From: Prochlorococcus sp. AG-402-K16
GTDB taxonomy: Bacteria; Cyanobacteriota; Cyanobacteriia; PCC-6307; Cyanobiaceae
NCBI GenBank assembly: GCA_003216795.1
Contig: QCIH01000008.1
Coordinates: 1 to 61,137 of the forward strand
Reading direction: 5' to 3'
Length of the DNA stretch: 61,137 nt
The notes below the pieces were generated by a model, which did no database searches, was not told the DNA's origin, and saw only the letters and a program-made list of their open reading frames with translations. Within the stretch, counting starts at the first letter, position 1. The number at the start of each line of letters is the position of its first letter. Positions 27,321-33,711 of this stretch are shown piece by piece. The position numbers and the translations under genes were made by a program.

Positions 27321-27442
27321 TAGTAATTAATTAATTTTCTTTTTCCATCTCTAGTTTCTACTTTATTTATTCTTAACCCAATAAACAGCACCCAAATAAC
27401 TGCAAAGATAATTGGTAAGAAAACGATAGCAAATTTCATCAT
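27320..27442 (-). CDS. Predicted 40-aa single-pass membrane protein
   Basis: Too short for a standard gene call. ATG ATG at 27442/27439 opens a 40-codon frame: residues about 3-22 are hydrophobic (KFAIVFLPIIFAVIWVLFIG), followed by a basic tail (LRINKVETRDGKRKLINY). The layout resembles small photosystem-type or PsbY-like peptides, but I cannot assign a family. Its stop codon overlaps repeat copy 2 by one base, and its start lies 87 bp from copy 3. Confidence 0.5.
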   Translation of the reverse strand: MMKFAIVFLPIIFAVIWVLFIGLRINKVETRDGKRKLINY

Positions 27443-27529
27443 TTTTTTAAAAAGTGTTATTGCTAAAAATAATAACCTTTAAATAAAAAACTAAGGATAG
27501 GTACTTTATCTAAAAAATTAGGGTCGAGG

Positions 27530-27550
27530 TTAGATCGACTGTCAATCAAT
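27530..27550 (+). repeat. 21-bp island repeat, copy 3
   Basis: Identical over all 21 bases to copy 1 (26938-26958). It lies 80 bp upstream of the lipoprotein-like 70-aa gene, nearly the same distance as copy 1 to the 71-aa gene (81 bp). Confidence 0.85.
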
Positions 27551-27630
27551 ATTAAAGATGTAAATAAATTAGCTTTTAAAATATTTCCAAAGATATTTAA
27601 TACTAAACTTCATTGATTAATTAATTAATT

Positions 27631-27843
27631 TTGAAACACTTTTTTTCTTTTATCCCTTTTTTTTTTATGTCAATTCTTTCATTAGGTTGTTCTAATAAAC
27701 CTATTGAAAAAGAAATGAAAATGCCAATGTTATTTGATACAAAAGAACAGGCTGAAAAAGAAGCTTATAAATTTGACTGTGAAGGCGCTCATCAAATGGG
27801 AGATAAATGGATGCCATGCAGTATGCATGAACATAACCATTAA
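27631..27843 (+). CDS. Small DUF3721-like lipoprotein
   Basis: 70 aa from a TTG start. A hydrophobic signal with lipobox LSLGC (Cys20) suggests a secreted lipoprotein. The rest (FDTKEQAEKEAYKFDCEGAHQMGDKWMPC, then HEHNH) fits the short DUF3721 pattern known from marine cyanobacteria and their phages. Two Cys and a His-rich C-terminus could bind metal. The assignment is from memory of the motif. It is the last gene before the right-hand copy of the tRNA duplication. Confidence 0.65.
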   Translation: MKHFFSFIPFFFMSILSLGCSNKPIEKEMKMPMLFDTKEQAEKEAYKFDCEGAHQMGDKWMPCSMHEHNH

Positions 27844-27845
27844 AA

Positions 27846-27870
27846 AAGGAGCTAATTGCCCCTTATATTT
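27846..27870 (+). terminator. Weak terminator after the DUF3721-like gene
   Basis: AAGGAGC (27846-27852) and GCCCCTT (27858-27864) pair at 6 of 7 positions around a 5-nt loop, followed by ATATTT. A related sequence occurs at about 26911-26936, just before repeat copy 1. Confidence 0.4.
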
Positions 27871-27949
27871 CAAGAATTAAGTTATAGCGATGGATTTAAA
27901 TCTATTAATTTTAAAATAGTTCGAGCTCGTCCATTGGTCTCCAAAAAAT

Positions 27950-28057
27950 GTAAATATTCGCATTTTTCTTGGTTAAATGCGTTGCTTTCAGCTACGATTA
28001 GAAAGCGCAAATTCCTTAGGGAGTGTGGCGGAATTGGTAGACGCGCCGGACTTAAAA
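27950..28057 (+). repeat. Right copy of 108-bp duplication
   Basis: 101/108 identical to 26651-26758. Here two neighbouring inverted repeats are perfect: GCATTT/AAATGC (27960-27965, 27975-27980) and GCTTTC/GAAAGC (27984-27989, 28001-28006). In the left copy each has mismatches. It runs straight into the complete tRNA-Leu gene. Confidence 0.9.
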
Positions 28058-28104
28058 TCCGTCGAGCGATTTAGCTCGTGGGGGTTCAAGTCCCCCCACT
28101 CCCA
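28019..28104 (+). tRNA. trnL-UAA: tRNA-Leu (anticodon UAA)
   Basis: 86 nt. Acceptor GGGAGTG (28019-28025) pairs with CACTCCC (28097-28103), with discriminator A at 28104 and CCA not encoded. The D arm is GCGGAATTGGTAGACGC. The anticodon loop CTTAAAA is at 28051-28057 (TAA at 28053-28055). The long variable arm GAGCGATTTAGCTC and TPsiC loop GGTTCAAGTCC fit class II leucine tRNA. The first anticodon-stem pair is a C/U mismatch. No group I intron is present, unlike many cyanobacterial trnL-UAA genes. Confidence 0.97.
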
Positions 28105-28182
28105 TTATTTAATTATTTATTTTTAGTTCTGACGATAACTTCCAATAGTTGTTATGTTTTAACTAAGCAACCATAAATTAAA

Positions 28183-28416
28183 ATGGAAAGTTTCTTTAAT
28201 AATTCATTCGCTACTTTAATTGCTTATATCGGAATTATTTCTACCTATTTATTGTTTATCCCATTGTTATTATTTTACTGGATGAATAATAGATGGAATG
28301 TTATGGGAAAATTTGAAAGATTAGGAATTTATGGCCTTGTATTTCTTTTCTTTCCAGGTTTAATTTTATTTTCTCCATTTTTAAATCTCAGACTAAAAGG
28401 AAGTGGTAAAGGGTAA
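28183..28416 (+). CDS. ndhL: NAD(P)H-quinone oxidoreductase subunit L
   Basis: Small membrane subunit of the cyanobacterial/plastid NDH-1 complex, involved in cyclic electron flow, respiration and carbon concentration. 77 aa with two transmembrane helices (about 10-35 and 47-68) and the family segment [23 protein letters not shown] between them. It is followed by the DUF3007 gene (4 bp) and trpA, a gene order seen in other marine picocyanobacteria. Confidence 0.9.
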   Translation: MESFFNNSFATLIAYIGIISTYLLFIPLLLFYWMNNRWNVMGKFERLGIYGLVFLFFPGLILFSPFLNLRLKGSGKG

Positions 28417-28420
28417 ATAA

Positions 28421-28741
28421 TTGACTAAAGGAAAAGTTATACAAATAGGTTTATTTATTTCATTAATAGGATTAATTAGTTATGAATTTGCACCACAAAT
28501 TGGGATCGACAATTTTGCAGCCACTACTCTCTCAAGTTGTATCTTGATTTTGATCGTTATTACCTGGGTCACATCTTATGTTTATAGAGTTATAAATGGA
28601 AAAATGACTTTTATGGAACAAAGGAAGCGTTATAGAAAAGATTATGAAAAAGTTGTTAATGATAAACTAGAATCCAAATTCAACTCATTGTCACAGGAAG
28701 AGCAGCAAAAACTAATGGAAGATTTAGAAAAAAATACATAA
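28421..28741 (+). CDS. DUF3007 family membrane protein
   Basis: 106 aa from TTG 28421. Two transmembrane helices (about 7-25 and 36-55), then a charged helical tail (EQRKRYRKDYEKVVNDKLESKF...). It matches the cyanobacterial/plastid DUF3007 pattern as I recall it (YRKDYE motif). Its conserved position next to ndhL hints at an NDH-1 or thylakoid role, but the function is unknown. Confidence 0.8.
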   Translation: MTKGKVIQIGLFISLIGLISYEFAPQIGIDNFAATTLSSCILILIVITWVTSYVYRVINGKMTFMEQRKRYRKDYEKVVNDKLESKFNSLSQEEQQKLMEDLEKNT

Positions 28742-28769
28742 ATTTTTCATAGAAAAATATTTAAAAATC

Positions 28770-29612
28770 ATGACAGATAACAAAATGCAAATTACTAAAA
28801 ATGAATCTTTATCTAAGGTAGATGAGATGTTTTCTGAGTTGAAAAATAAAAAAAAATTAGCTTTGATGCCTTTTATAATGGCTGGAGATCCCAATATTGA
28901 AATAACGTCTGAGATCTTATTAAAGTTACAAGAAAATGGAGCTGACCTTATTGAATTAGGTATCCCTTACAGTGATCCACTTGCAGACGGACCAGTTATT
29001 CAAGTGGCGGCCTCTCGCGCCTTAAAGTCGGGCACTAGCCTAAGAAAAGTAATTAACCTTTTAGAGTCTTTAAAAGTTAAATTAAATATTCCCATCATCC
29101 TTTTTTCTTACTTAAATCCATTACTATGTTTTGGCTTTGAAGAGTTTTGTGAGATGGCATCTAATGCTGGAGTTTCTGGCCTAATAGTTCCTGATCTCCC
29201 TTTAGAGGAAGCTTATAAATTTTCTAAAGTAGTAAGTAGCCATTCTATGGACTTAATTTTATTGGTAGCTCCAACTACTCCTTTTGAAAGAATGAAACAA
29301 ATATCAGATCATACAAAAGGCTTTACTTATTTAGTAAGTGTTACCGGTGTCACTGGTGAGAGAAACAAAATGGAAAATAGAGTAGAAAGTCTTATCTCTA
29401 AATTAAAAGATGTAAATAGCAATCCAATTGCTGTTGGTTTTGGAATATCCACTCCAGAACATGTTAATAAAGTTCGTGAGTGGGGAGCAGATGGGGTAAT
29501 TATTGGGAGTGCATTTGTAAAACGAATTTCTAGTTCAAGTGAAAAAGATGTTGTAGATCATGTTGGTGAATTTTGTAAACAAATGCGTTTAGCTGCTGAT
29601 CAAAAAAAATAA
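28770..29612 (+). CDS. trpA: Tryptophan synthase alpha chain
   Basis: Cleaves indole-3-glycerol phosphate to indole and glyceraldehyde 3-phosphate, passing indole to TrpB. TIM barrel of 280 aa with the catalytic glutamate/aspartate motif IELGIPYSDPLADGPVIQ (about 61-78), LLVAPTTP, VSVTGVTG and GFGISTPEH phosphate-binding loops. It is the end of the ndhL-DUF3007-trpA run and is followed by an AT-only low-complexity stretch. Confidence 0.97.
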   Translation: MTDNKMQITKNESLSKVDEMFSELKNKKKLALMPFIMAGDPNIEITSEILLKLQENGADLIELGIPYSDPLADGPVIQVAASRALKSGTSLRKVINLLESLKVKLNIPIILFSYLNPLLCFGFEEFCEMASNAGVSGLIVPDLPLEEAYKFSKVVSSHSMDLILLVAPTTPFERMKQISDHTKGFTYLVSVTGVTGERNKMENRVESLISKLKDVNSNPIAVGFGISTPEHVNKVREWGADGVIIGSAFVKRISSSSEKDVVDHVGEFCKQMRLAADQKK

Positions 29613-29728
29613 ATACAAAGATAATTTATTAATTAAAAGAATTTATTATTGAAAAATAATTAAATAATAAAAATAATAATTAAAAAATAATAATTAAAAA
29701 AATAATATAACCAACTTGTTTTTTGTCT

Positions 29729-30085
29729 TTAAGATTCTTCTGTAGGTAATAATCTGATTTGTTTCCTTCCGAGCTTAATTTCGAATTCATCACCTGCTTT
29801 TAAATCAAGAAGTGCTGTATATGCTTTCCCAATCAGAAGATTTCCATTGCCTTGTACTGTAGCTATATAACTAAGTTTTCTTCCACCTTTTCCAATACCA
29901 GCAACTCCAGAATCACCAAGATTAACCCCTTTTGCTTCTAAAAGTGCTTCATAGAATGCAGTGTAGTTTAAGCGTTCACTTCCGTTTTTCTTAGTGGAAA
30001 CATAACCACAGGCGCGAACTAGCTCAGATTTGCTAACATCACCAAGTTCTTTAACTTTTGCAAGGAGATCGCTACCAGTTAACAT
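29729..30085 (-). CDS. cyAbrB-type transcriptional regulator
   Basis: 118-aa AbrB-like protein of the cyanobacterial type, which in other cyanobacteria tunes carbon/nitrogen balance genes. The N-terminal half (LTGSDLLAKVKELGDVSKSELVRACGY...YTAFYEALLEAKG) is the conserved cyAbrB segment; the C-terminal half (GKAYTALLDLKAGDEFEIKLGRKQIRL) is the AbrB/SpoVT DNA-binding part placed C-terminally. The target is unknown. Confidence 0.9.
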   Translation of the reverse strand: MLTGSDLLAKVKELGDVSKSELVRACGYVSTKKNGSERLNYTAFYEALLEAKGVNLGDSGVAGIGKGGRKLSYIATVQGNGNLLIGKAYTALLDLKAGDEFEIKLGRKQIRLLPTEES

Positions 30086-30182
30086 AATTTATTATAAGAA
30101 AGTTGTATTAAATAACATAGCAATTTGCGTGTAATATATGCAATTATTTAGTATATATTTATTCTATTATTTATATTTAAAA

Positions 30183-30452
30183 ATGGAAAAGTTTGTAGTT
30201 TTTGGAAGTTACTGTGAAGATGCAATTTCTAAAAGGGAACCATTTCGTGAACAACATCTTAATAGACTTAAAAACTTAAAAGATCGCGATATTCTAGTTA
30301 CATTAGGGCCAACAAAATGTACCAAATATTTGTTTGGAATTTTTAATGCTAATGATGTAAACGAGTTGAAAGATCTTATTGAAGAGGATATATATTGGGG
30401 AAAAGGTATATGGATTAATTATGAAATTTATCCCTGGATTCAGGTATTTTAA
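30183..30452 (+). CDS. YciI-like small protein
   Basis: 89 aa from ATG 30183 (the frame is open to 30138 but the upstream part is hydrophobic and AT-derived). The pattern MEKFVVFGSYCED...REPFREQHLNRL...ILVTLGP...LFGIFNANDVNELKDLIEEDIYWGKGIW fits the YciI dimeric alpha-beta barrel family, which lacks a firmly known general function. It is flanked by AT-rich spacers. Confidence 0.8.
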   Translation: MEKFVVFGSYCEDAISKREPFREQHLNRLKNLKDRDILVTLGPTKCTKYLFGIFNANDVNELKDLIEEDIYWGKGIWINYEIYPWIQVF

Positions 30453-30645
30453 ATATGATTTAAAAAAAATTTAGTAATTATTAACTATTAATTAAAAAGA
30501 ATCAATTATAATGAAAATTCATAATATTTTTGCTTTAATAATTCGATTATTTATCATATTTAGGAGTTAAAACGATATTTATTTAAAGGTTAGTTTTAAG
30601 ATGTTTTATCATTTTTAATTAAAAATATAATATTTTAATTAATAT

Positions 30646-30966
30646 TTATTTACTAGTATCTTGATTTATCTGGTTTACTAATGAGTCGATATCTAATTGA
30701 CTATATGGTGGTGTTTGTTTTGTTTCTCGATAATCGTTCTTGATATTGTTTAACCATTTTTGCTCAATTGTTATAAGATTTTTGGCAATATTGAACATTC
30801 CGCCTTTTTTATATAATTCTTTAATTTTGAGAATAATCTCTGAGGTTCTGCTTGATTTAATATTTAATTCATTTGCTAAATCTTTTTGGGTAAATCCATG
30901 CGATTTTAACCAATCTTTAATGAAGGAGATGAGTTCTTTTTCTTCCTGTATAGATAATTTACTCAT
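30646..30966 (-). CDS. Small helix-turn-helix protein
   Basis: 106 aa. Residues about 15-50 (FIKDWLKSHGFTQKDLANELNIKSSRTSEIILKIKELYKKG) read as an Xre/Cro-like or MarR-like helix-turn-helix with GFTQKDLANELNI as the turn. The C-terminal half is polar. Its start abuts the stop of the DUF1232 gene (no gap), suggesting one transcript. Target unknown. Confidence 0.75.
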   Translation of the reverse strand: MSKLSIQEEKELISFIKDWLKSHGFTQKDLANELNIKSSRTSEIILKIKELYKKGGMFNIAKNLITIEQKWLNNIKNDYRETKQTPPYSQLDIDSLVNQINQDTSK

Positions 30967-31335
30967 TCAAAAAAAAGGAAATAACTTATTAAGCTTATTT
31001 TCTGCTCTTGCTCTTATTGAGGGAGTCATGTATTTGCTCCATATACTGAGTACTGCTGTGAGGGCTACAAAATCATCACTAAAACCAACTAAAGGCATAA
31101 AGTCAGGGAAAAGATCAAATGGCATAATCAAATATGCTAAAGCAGCCATTAATGAAACTCTTATTTGTGCTGGAGTATAAGGATCTAAAGCCATCTCCAA
31201 AACTTCTAAGGCAGGCTTGGCAATTGTTCTTCCTGCTTTAATAAGAATCTTGATAATGATATTTTCATCAAATGTTGAACTGTCTAAAACTTCAGCATCA
31301 TAGATTTTTTCTTGAGTTTTGTAATTTTCTTTCAT
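30967..31335 (-). CDS. YkvA family (DUF1232) membrane protein
   Basis: 122 aa. The core RVSLMAALAYLIMPFDLFPDFMPLVGFSDDFVALTAVLSIW (about 59-99) is the DUF1232 signature, including the PxDLxPD motif and a hydrophobic helix. Function unknown. It lies 37 bp downstream of the sigma factor gene and directly upstream of the HTH gene, all on the minus strand, so the three could be cotranscribed. Confidence 0.85.
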   Translation of the reverse strand: MKENYKTQEKIYDAEVLDSSTFDENIIIKILIKAGRTIAKPALEVLEMALDPYTPAQIRVSLMAALAYLIMPFDLFPDFMPLVGFSDDFVALTAVLSIWSKYMTPSIRARAENKLNKLFPFF

Positions 31336-31372
31336 CCTTATAAATGAAATTTAAATTTTTTCAATGGAATTT

Positions 31373-32296
31373 TTAGCTAATACTATCAACCAATCCATTC
31401 TGTATTCCTGCTTTTCTAAGTTTTCTTAAAGCACGTTGAACAACTTGTCGGCAATATTCCCTGCTACAACTCATATGTCTTGCGACTTCAGCTAAAGTTC
31501 TCCATTCATTTGAGCCGTCTAAACCAAATCTTAGACTTACTATCTTTCTTTCTTTCTCTGTTAAATTTGCTTTATCTAATAACTTCCAAGCCGAGGCTGT
31601 CCTTTCGGCTAATTCAGCTAATTCCATTGGGGGAGTTTGATCACTTGGAAGAATGTCAACTAACTCGGAAGGATCTGATTTTGATTTGACAGTACCTTGG
31701 AGACTAACAGTGATGCTTCTCAATTCACAAGAAAGGAGTTCGTCAATTTCCTCTTTGGTTATTTTCATTTCTTCAGCTAGCTCATCACTAGTGGGTGGAA
31801 TACCCTTAAGTTGCATAAGCTTTGATTTCGCTGATCTTAGTTTTGTAAGTTTTTCATTAATGTTAACAGGAATCCTTATCGTTCTACTTTGAGTTGACAA
31901 TGCTCTATTTAAACCTTGCCTAATCCACCAATAAGCATAGGTAGAGAATCTATGTCCTCTAGACGGATCATATTTTTCTACGGCCCTTGTAAGACCTAAT
32001 GTCCCCTCTTGAATTAAGTCCAGCAATTCTAATCCTTTCCCTTGGTATCTCTTAGCAAGGTTTACAACTAGTCTTAGGTTGGCTGTTATCATCTCGTTTT
32101 TAGCTTTTTCGCCAATTTTTATCTTTTTTCGCTCAGCTTCGGAATATTCACAGGCGGGACCTTTACCTCCTGCCTCTTGACATCTATTAATAAGTACAAC
32201 CATCTCTTGGACTTTTCTGCCCATTGTGAGTTCTCTTTCGGGAGTCAAAAGTTGATGACGACCTATTTCACCAAGAAAATCGCTTAATGAACTCAC
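31373..32296 (-). CDS. Group 2 RNA polymerase sigma factor (SigA-like)
   Basis: A 307-aa sigma-70 without the long region 1.1. Region 1.2 is at about 3-33. Region 2 contains NLRLVVNLAKRYQGKGLELLDLIQEG and RGHRFSTYAYWWIRQ for -10 recognition and melting. Region 3 follows, then region 4.2 RTLAEVARHMSCSREYCRQVVQRALRKLR. Group 2 factors in cyanobacteria are non-essential and stress- or clock-linked. The exact member cannot be named from sequence alone. Confidence 0.93.
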   Translation of the reverse strand: MSSLSDFLGEIGRHQLLTPERELTMGRKVQEMVVLINRCQEAGGKGPACEYSEAERKKIKIGEKAKNEMITANLRLVVNLAKRYQGKGLELLDLIQEGTLGLTRAVEKYDPSRGHRFSTYAYWWIRQGLNRALSTQSRTIRIPVNINEKLTKLRSAKSKLMQLKGIPPTSDELAEEMKITKEEIDELLSCELRSITVSLQGTVKSKSDPSELVDILPSDQTPPMELAELAERTASAWKLLDKANLTEKERKIVSLRFGLDGSNEWRTLAEVARHMSCSREYCRQVVQRALRKLRKAGIQNGLVDSIS

Positions 32297-32356
32297 GATT
32301 TACCTCATTGTTGATATATCCAACTTATAGTCAATTCAGTAATAAGCCATACATGT

Positions 32357-32397
32357 AATAATTAATTAATAATTAATTAATAATTAATTAATAATTA
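32357..32397. repeat. AT-only tandem repeat, 11-bp unit
   Basis: AATAATTAATT is repeated three full times plus 8 bp. It lies between hisIE and the sigma factor gene, in the probable sigma factor promoter or leader region (61-101 bp upstream of its start). A slippage-prone tract. Confidence 0.8.
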
Positions 32398-32468
32398 TTA
32401 ATTAGTTAATTAACATTATTTTTTAAATTTTTAAGTTGAAAAAATTATAAATTATAAATTTTAATTAT

Positions 32469-33128
32469 TTAATTTTTTCTTCTTGATTCTAGAACACTAA
32501 GTACATCTCTCCACTCAACGCCTTTATGCATAAGGGCTACTTGCAGATGATAAATTAAATCAGCAGCTTCATTTGAGATTGAATTCTTATCATTATCTTT
32601 GCAAGCCATTATAAATTCTGCAGATTCCTCTCCTATCTTTTTCAAAATAGTATTACTTCCTTTTGTTAATAAATGATTGGTGTAACTTTTTTCTGAGGGA
32701 TTTATTGATCTTTCGTTAATTGTATTGAATAATTCAGAGCAAATATTTGAGAAGGGAGTTGTTTTTTTCTCTTTTTTATCACTTTGATTAATTTGGATTT
32801 CGTTGAAAAAACAACTTTTTTCCCCAGTGTGGCATGCTCCTGAACCATTTTGTTCAATCAACAGGATTAGTGCATCATTATCGCAGTCGAATCTTATGTC
32901 CTTAAGTATTTGGGTACTTCCACTTGTAGCTCCTTTTCTCCAAATTTCAGATCTTGATCTACTCCAATAATGAACGTTTTTGGTTTCAAGTGTCATTGTC
33001 AAAGATTCTTTGTTCATCCAAGCAAGCATAAGAATTGATCCGTCTAGCCAATCTTGTGCTATTGCAGGGATTAATCCATAATTATCAAAGCGTAGATCCT
33101 CTATCGAAAAATTAGTTGAATAAGTCAT
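32469..33128 (-). CDS. hisIE: Bifunctional phosphoribosyl-AMP cyclohydrolase / phosphoribosyl-ATP pyrophosphatase
   Basis: Steps 2 and 3 of histidine synthesis. The N-terminal HisI domain (about 1-120) carries AWMNKESL, HYWSRSR, FDCDNDALILL and GACHTGEKSCF with the zinc cysteines; the C-terminal HisE domain (about 125-219) carries the EESAEFIMACKD and EAADLIYHLQVAL helices. The 219 aa length matches fused HisIE. The stop lies just beyond the AT-repeat region. Confidence 0.95.
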   Translation of the reverse strand: MTYSTNFSIEDLRFDNYGLIPAIAQDWLDGSILMLAWMNKESLTMTLETKNVHYWSRSRSEIWRKGATSGSTQILKDIRFDCDNDALILLIEQNGSGACHTGEKSCFFNEIQINQSDKKEKKTTPFSNICSELFNTINERSINPSEKSYTNHLLTKGSNTILKKIGEESAEFIMACKDNDKNSISNEAADLIYHLQVALMHKGVEWRDVLSVLESRRKN

Positions 33129-33191
33129 TATGTTCCTTATGTTAAATCCTATTCAATGTGTTTTATTAAAAATCATCCTAACAGTTAATTG

Positions 33192-33662
33192 ATGTATATT
33201 CATTCTCTGAAATTTTCATGCAGCAAAAGTTACGAGGATTTTCCCTGTTCACATCGGCAATGGCGCCATAAAGGCCACTGCAGATTTGTGCATGGATATT
33301 CAAGATCATTCACCTTTTGGTTCACTGCAAAAAAATTAGACCTAAATGGTTTTGTTGTCGATTTTTCAAGTCTAAAGCTCCTAGAAAATAGACTAAAGGA
33401 GCAATTTGACCATACTTTTTTGATAAATAAAGATGACCCTTTGCTGAATTACTGGAAAAAATTACATGAATTAGATGCTTTAGATCTGAGAATTATGGAT
33501 AATGTGGGAATGGAGTTCACCTCTGAATTAATTTGGAGATGGGCTAATGAATACTTACAGGATAAGGATAAGGGTAGAACATGTTGTTGGAAAACAGAAT
33601 CAAAAGAAAATAAATCGAATAAAGCAAGTTATGAGGAAATTCCTGATTGGTTCAAATCTTAG
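33192..33662 (+). CDS. 6-pyruvoyltetrahydropterin synthase-like protein (variant zinc site)
   Basis: 156 aa from ATG 33192. PTPS/QueD-type T-fold: start FSCSKSYEDFPCSHRQWRHKG, then CRFVHGYSRSF and the later DFSSLK and FDHTFL motifs. In the usual zinc motif the second His of HGH is Tyr here (HGY, residues 34-36), and extra His lie upstream (HRQWRHKGH). The subfamily with HRQWRH is one I recall from bacteria and phages; its product (queuosine precursor or other pterin) is not certain. Confidence 0.8.
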   Translation: MYIHSLKFSCSKSYEDFPCSHRQWRHKGHCRFVHGYSRSFTFWFTAKKLDLNGFVVDFSSLKLLENRLKEQFDHTFLINKDDPLLNYWKKLHELDALDLRIMDNVGMEFTSELIWRWANEYLQDKDKGRTCCWKTESKENKSNKASYEEIPDWFKS

Positions 33663-33711
33663 ATTAAAGTTGTTAAATTTCAAGTAATATAGGATTCTTT
33701 AATTTAGCTCT

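Larger units (their letters stand above)
27256..27630. other. Inter-cassette stretch of the island
   Basis: Between the 71-aa and 70-aa genes. It contains repeat copy 2 (27300-27320), a 40-codon reverse gene (27320-27442), repeat copy 3 (27530-27550) and otherwise AT-rich DNA with nothing else recognised. Confidence 0.6.
26759..28057. mobile_element. Small tRNA-Leu-associated island, about 1.3 kb, no recombinase
   Basis: Bounded by the end of the truncated tRNA half on the left and the anticodon-loop position of the complete tRNA on the right. It contains three very small genes of mixed orientation, three 21-bp repeats and its own copy of the tRNA upstream region plus 5' half. The layout is that expected if an element inserted in the anticodon loop and brought a replacement promoter and 5' half. 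No integrase or transposase is present, so it is a remnant or depends on enzymes elsewhere. Prochlorococcus tRNA-associated elements (tycheposons) are the nearest known parallel; membership is inference. Confidence 0.55.

Noticed and set aside
27856..28074. 72-codon frame crossing the tRNA-Leu upstream region
   Set aside because: It runs into the tRNA gene itself and is made up mostly of the duplicated non-coding block.
26651..28104. CRISPR-like array in the tRNA-Leu island
   Set aside because: Only three 21-bp repeats at unequal distances of 362 and 230 bp with genes between them, and no cas genes.
29613..29728. AT-only tract after trpA as a functional repeat
   Set aside because: Imperfect A/T low complexity without a stable unit or dyad beyond what base composition predicts.
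30453..30645. Tiny gene (19 codons, ATG near 30511) in the AT-rich spacer
   Set aside because: Too short and made of AT-rich codons, with no ribosome-binding site or supporting context.
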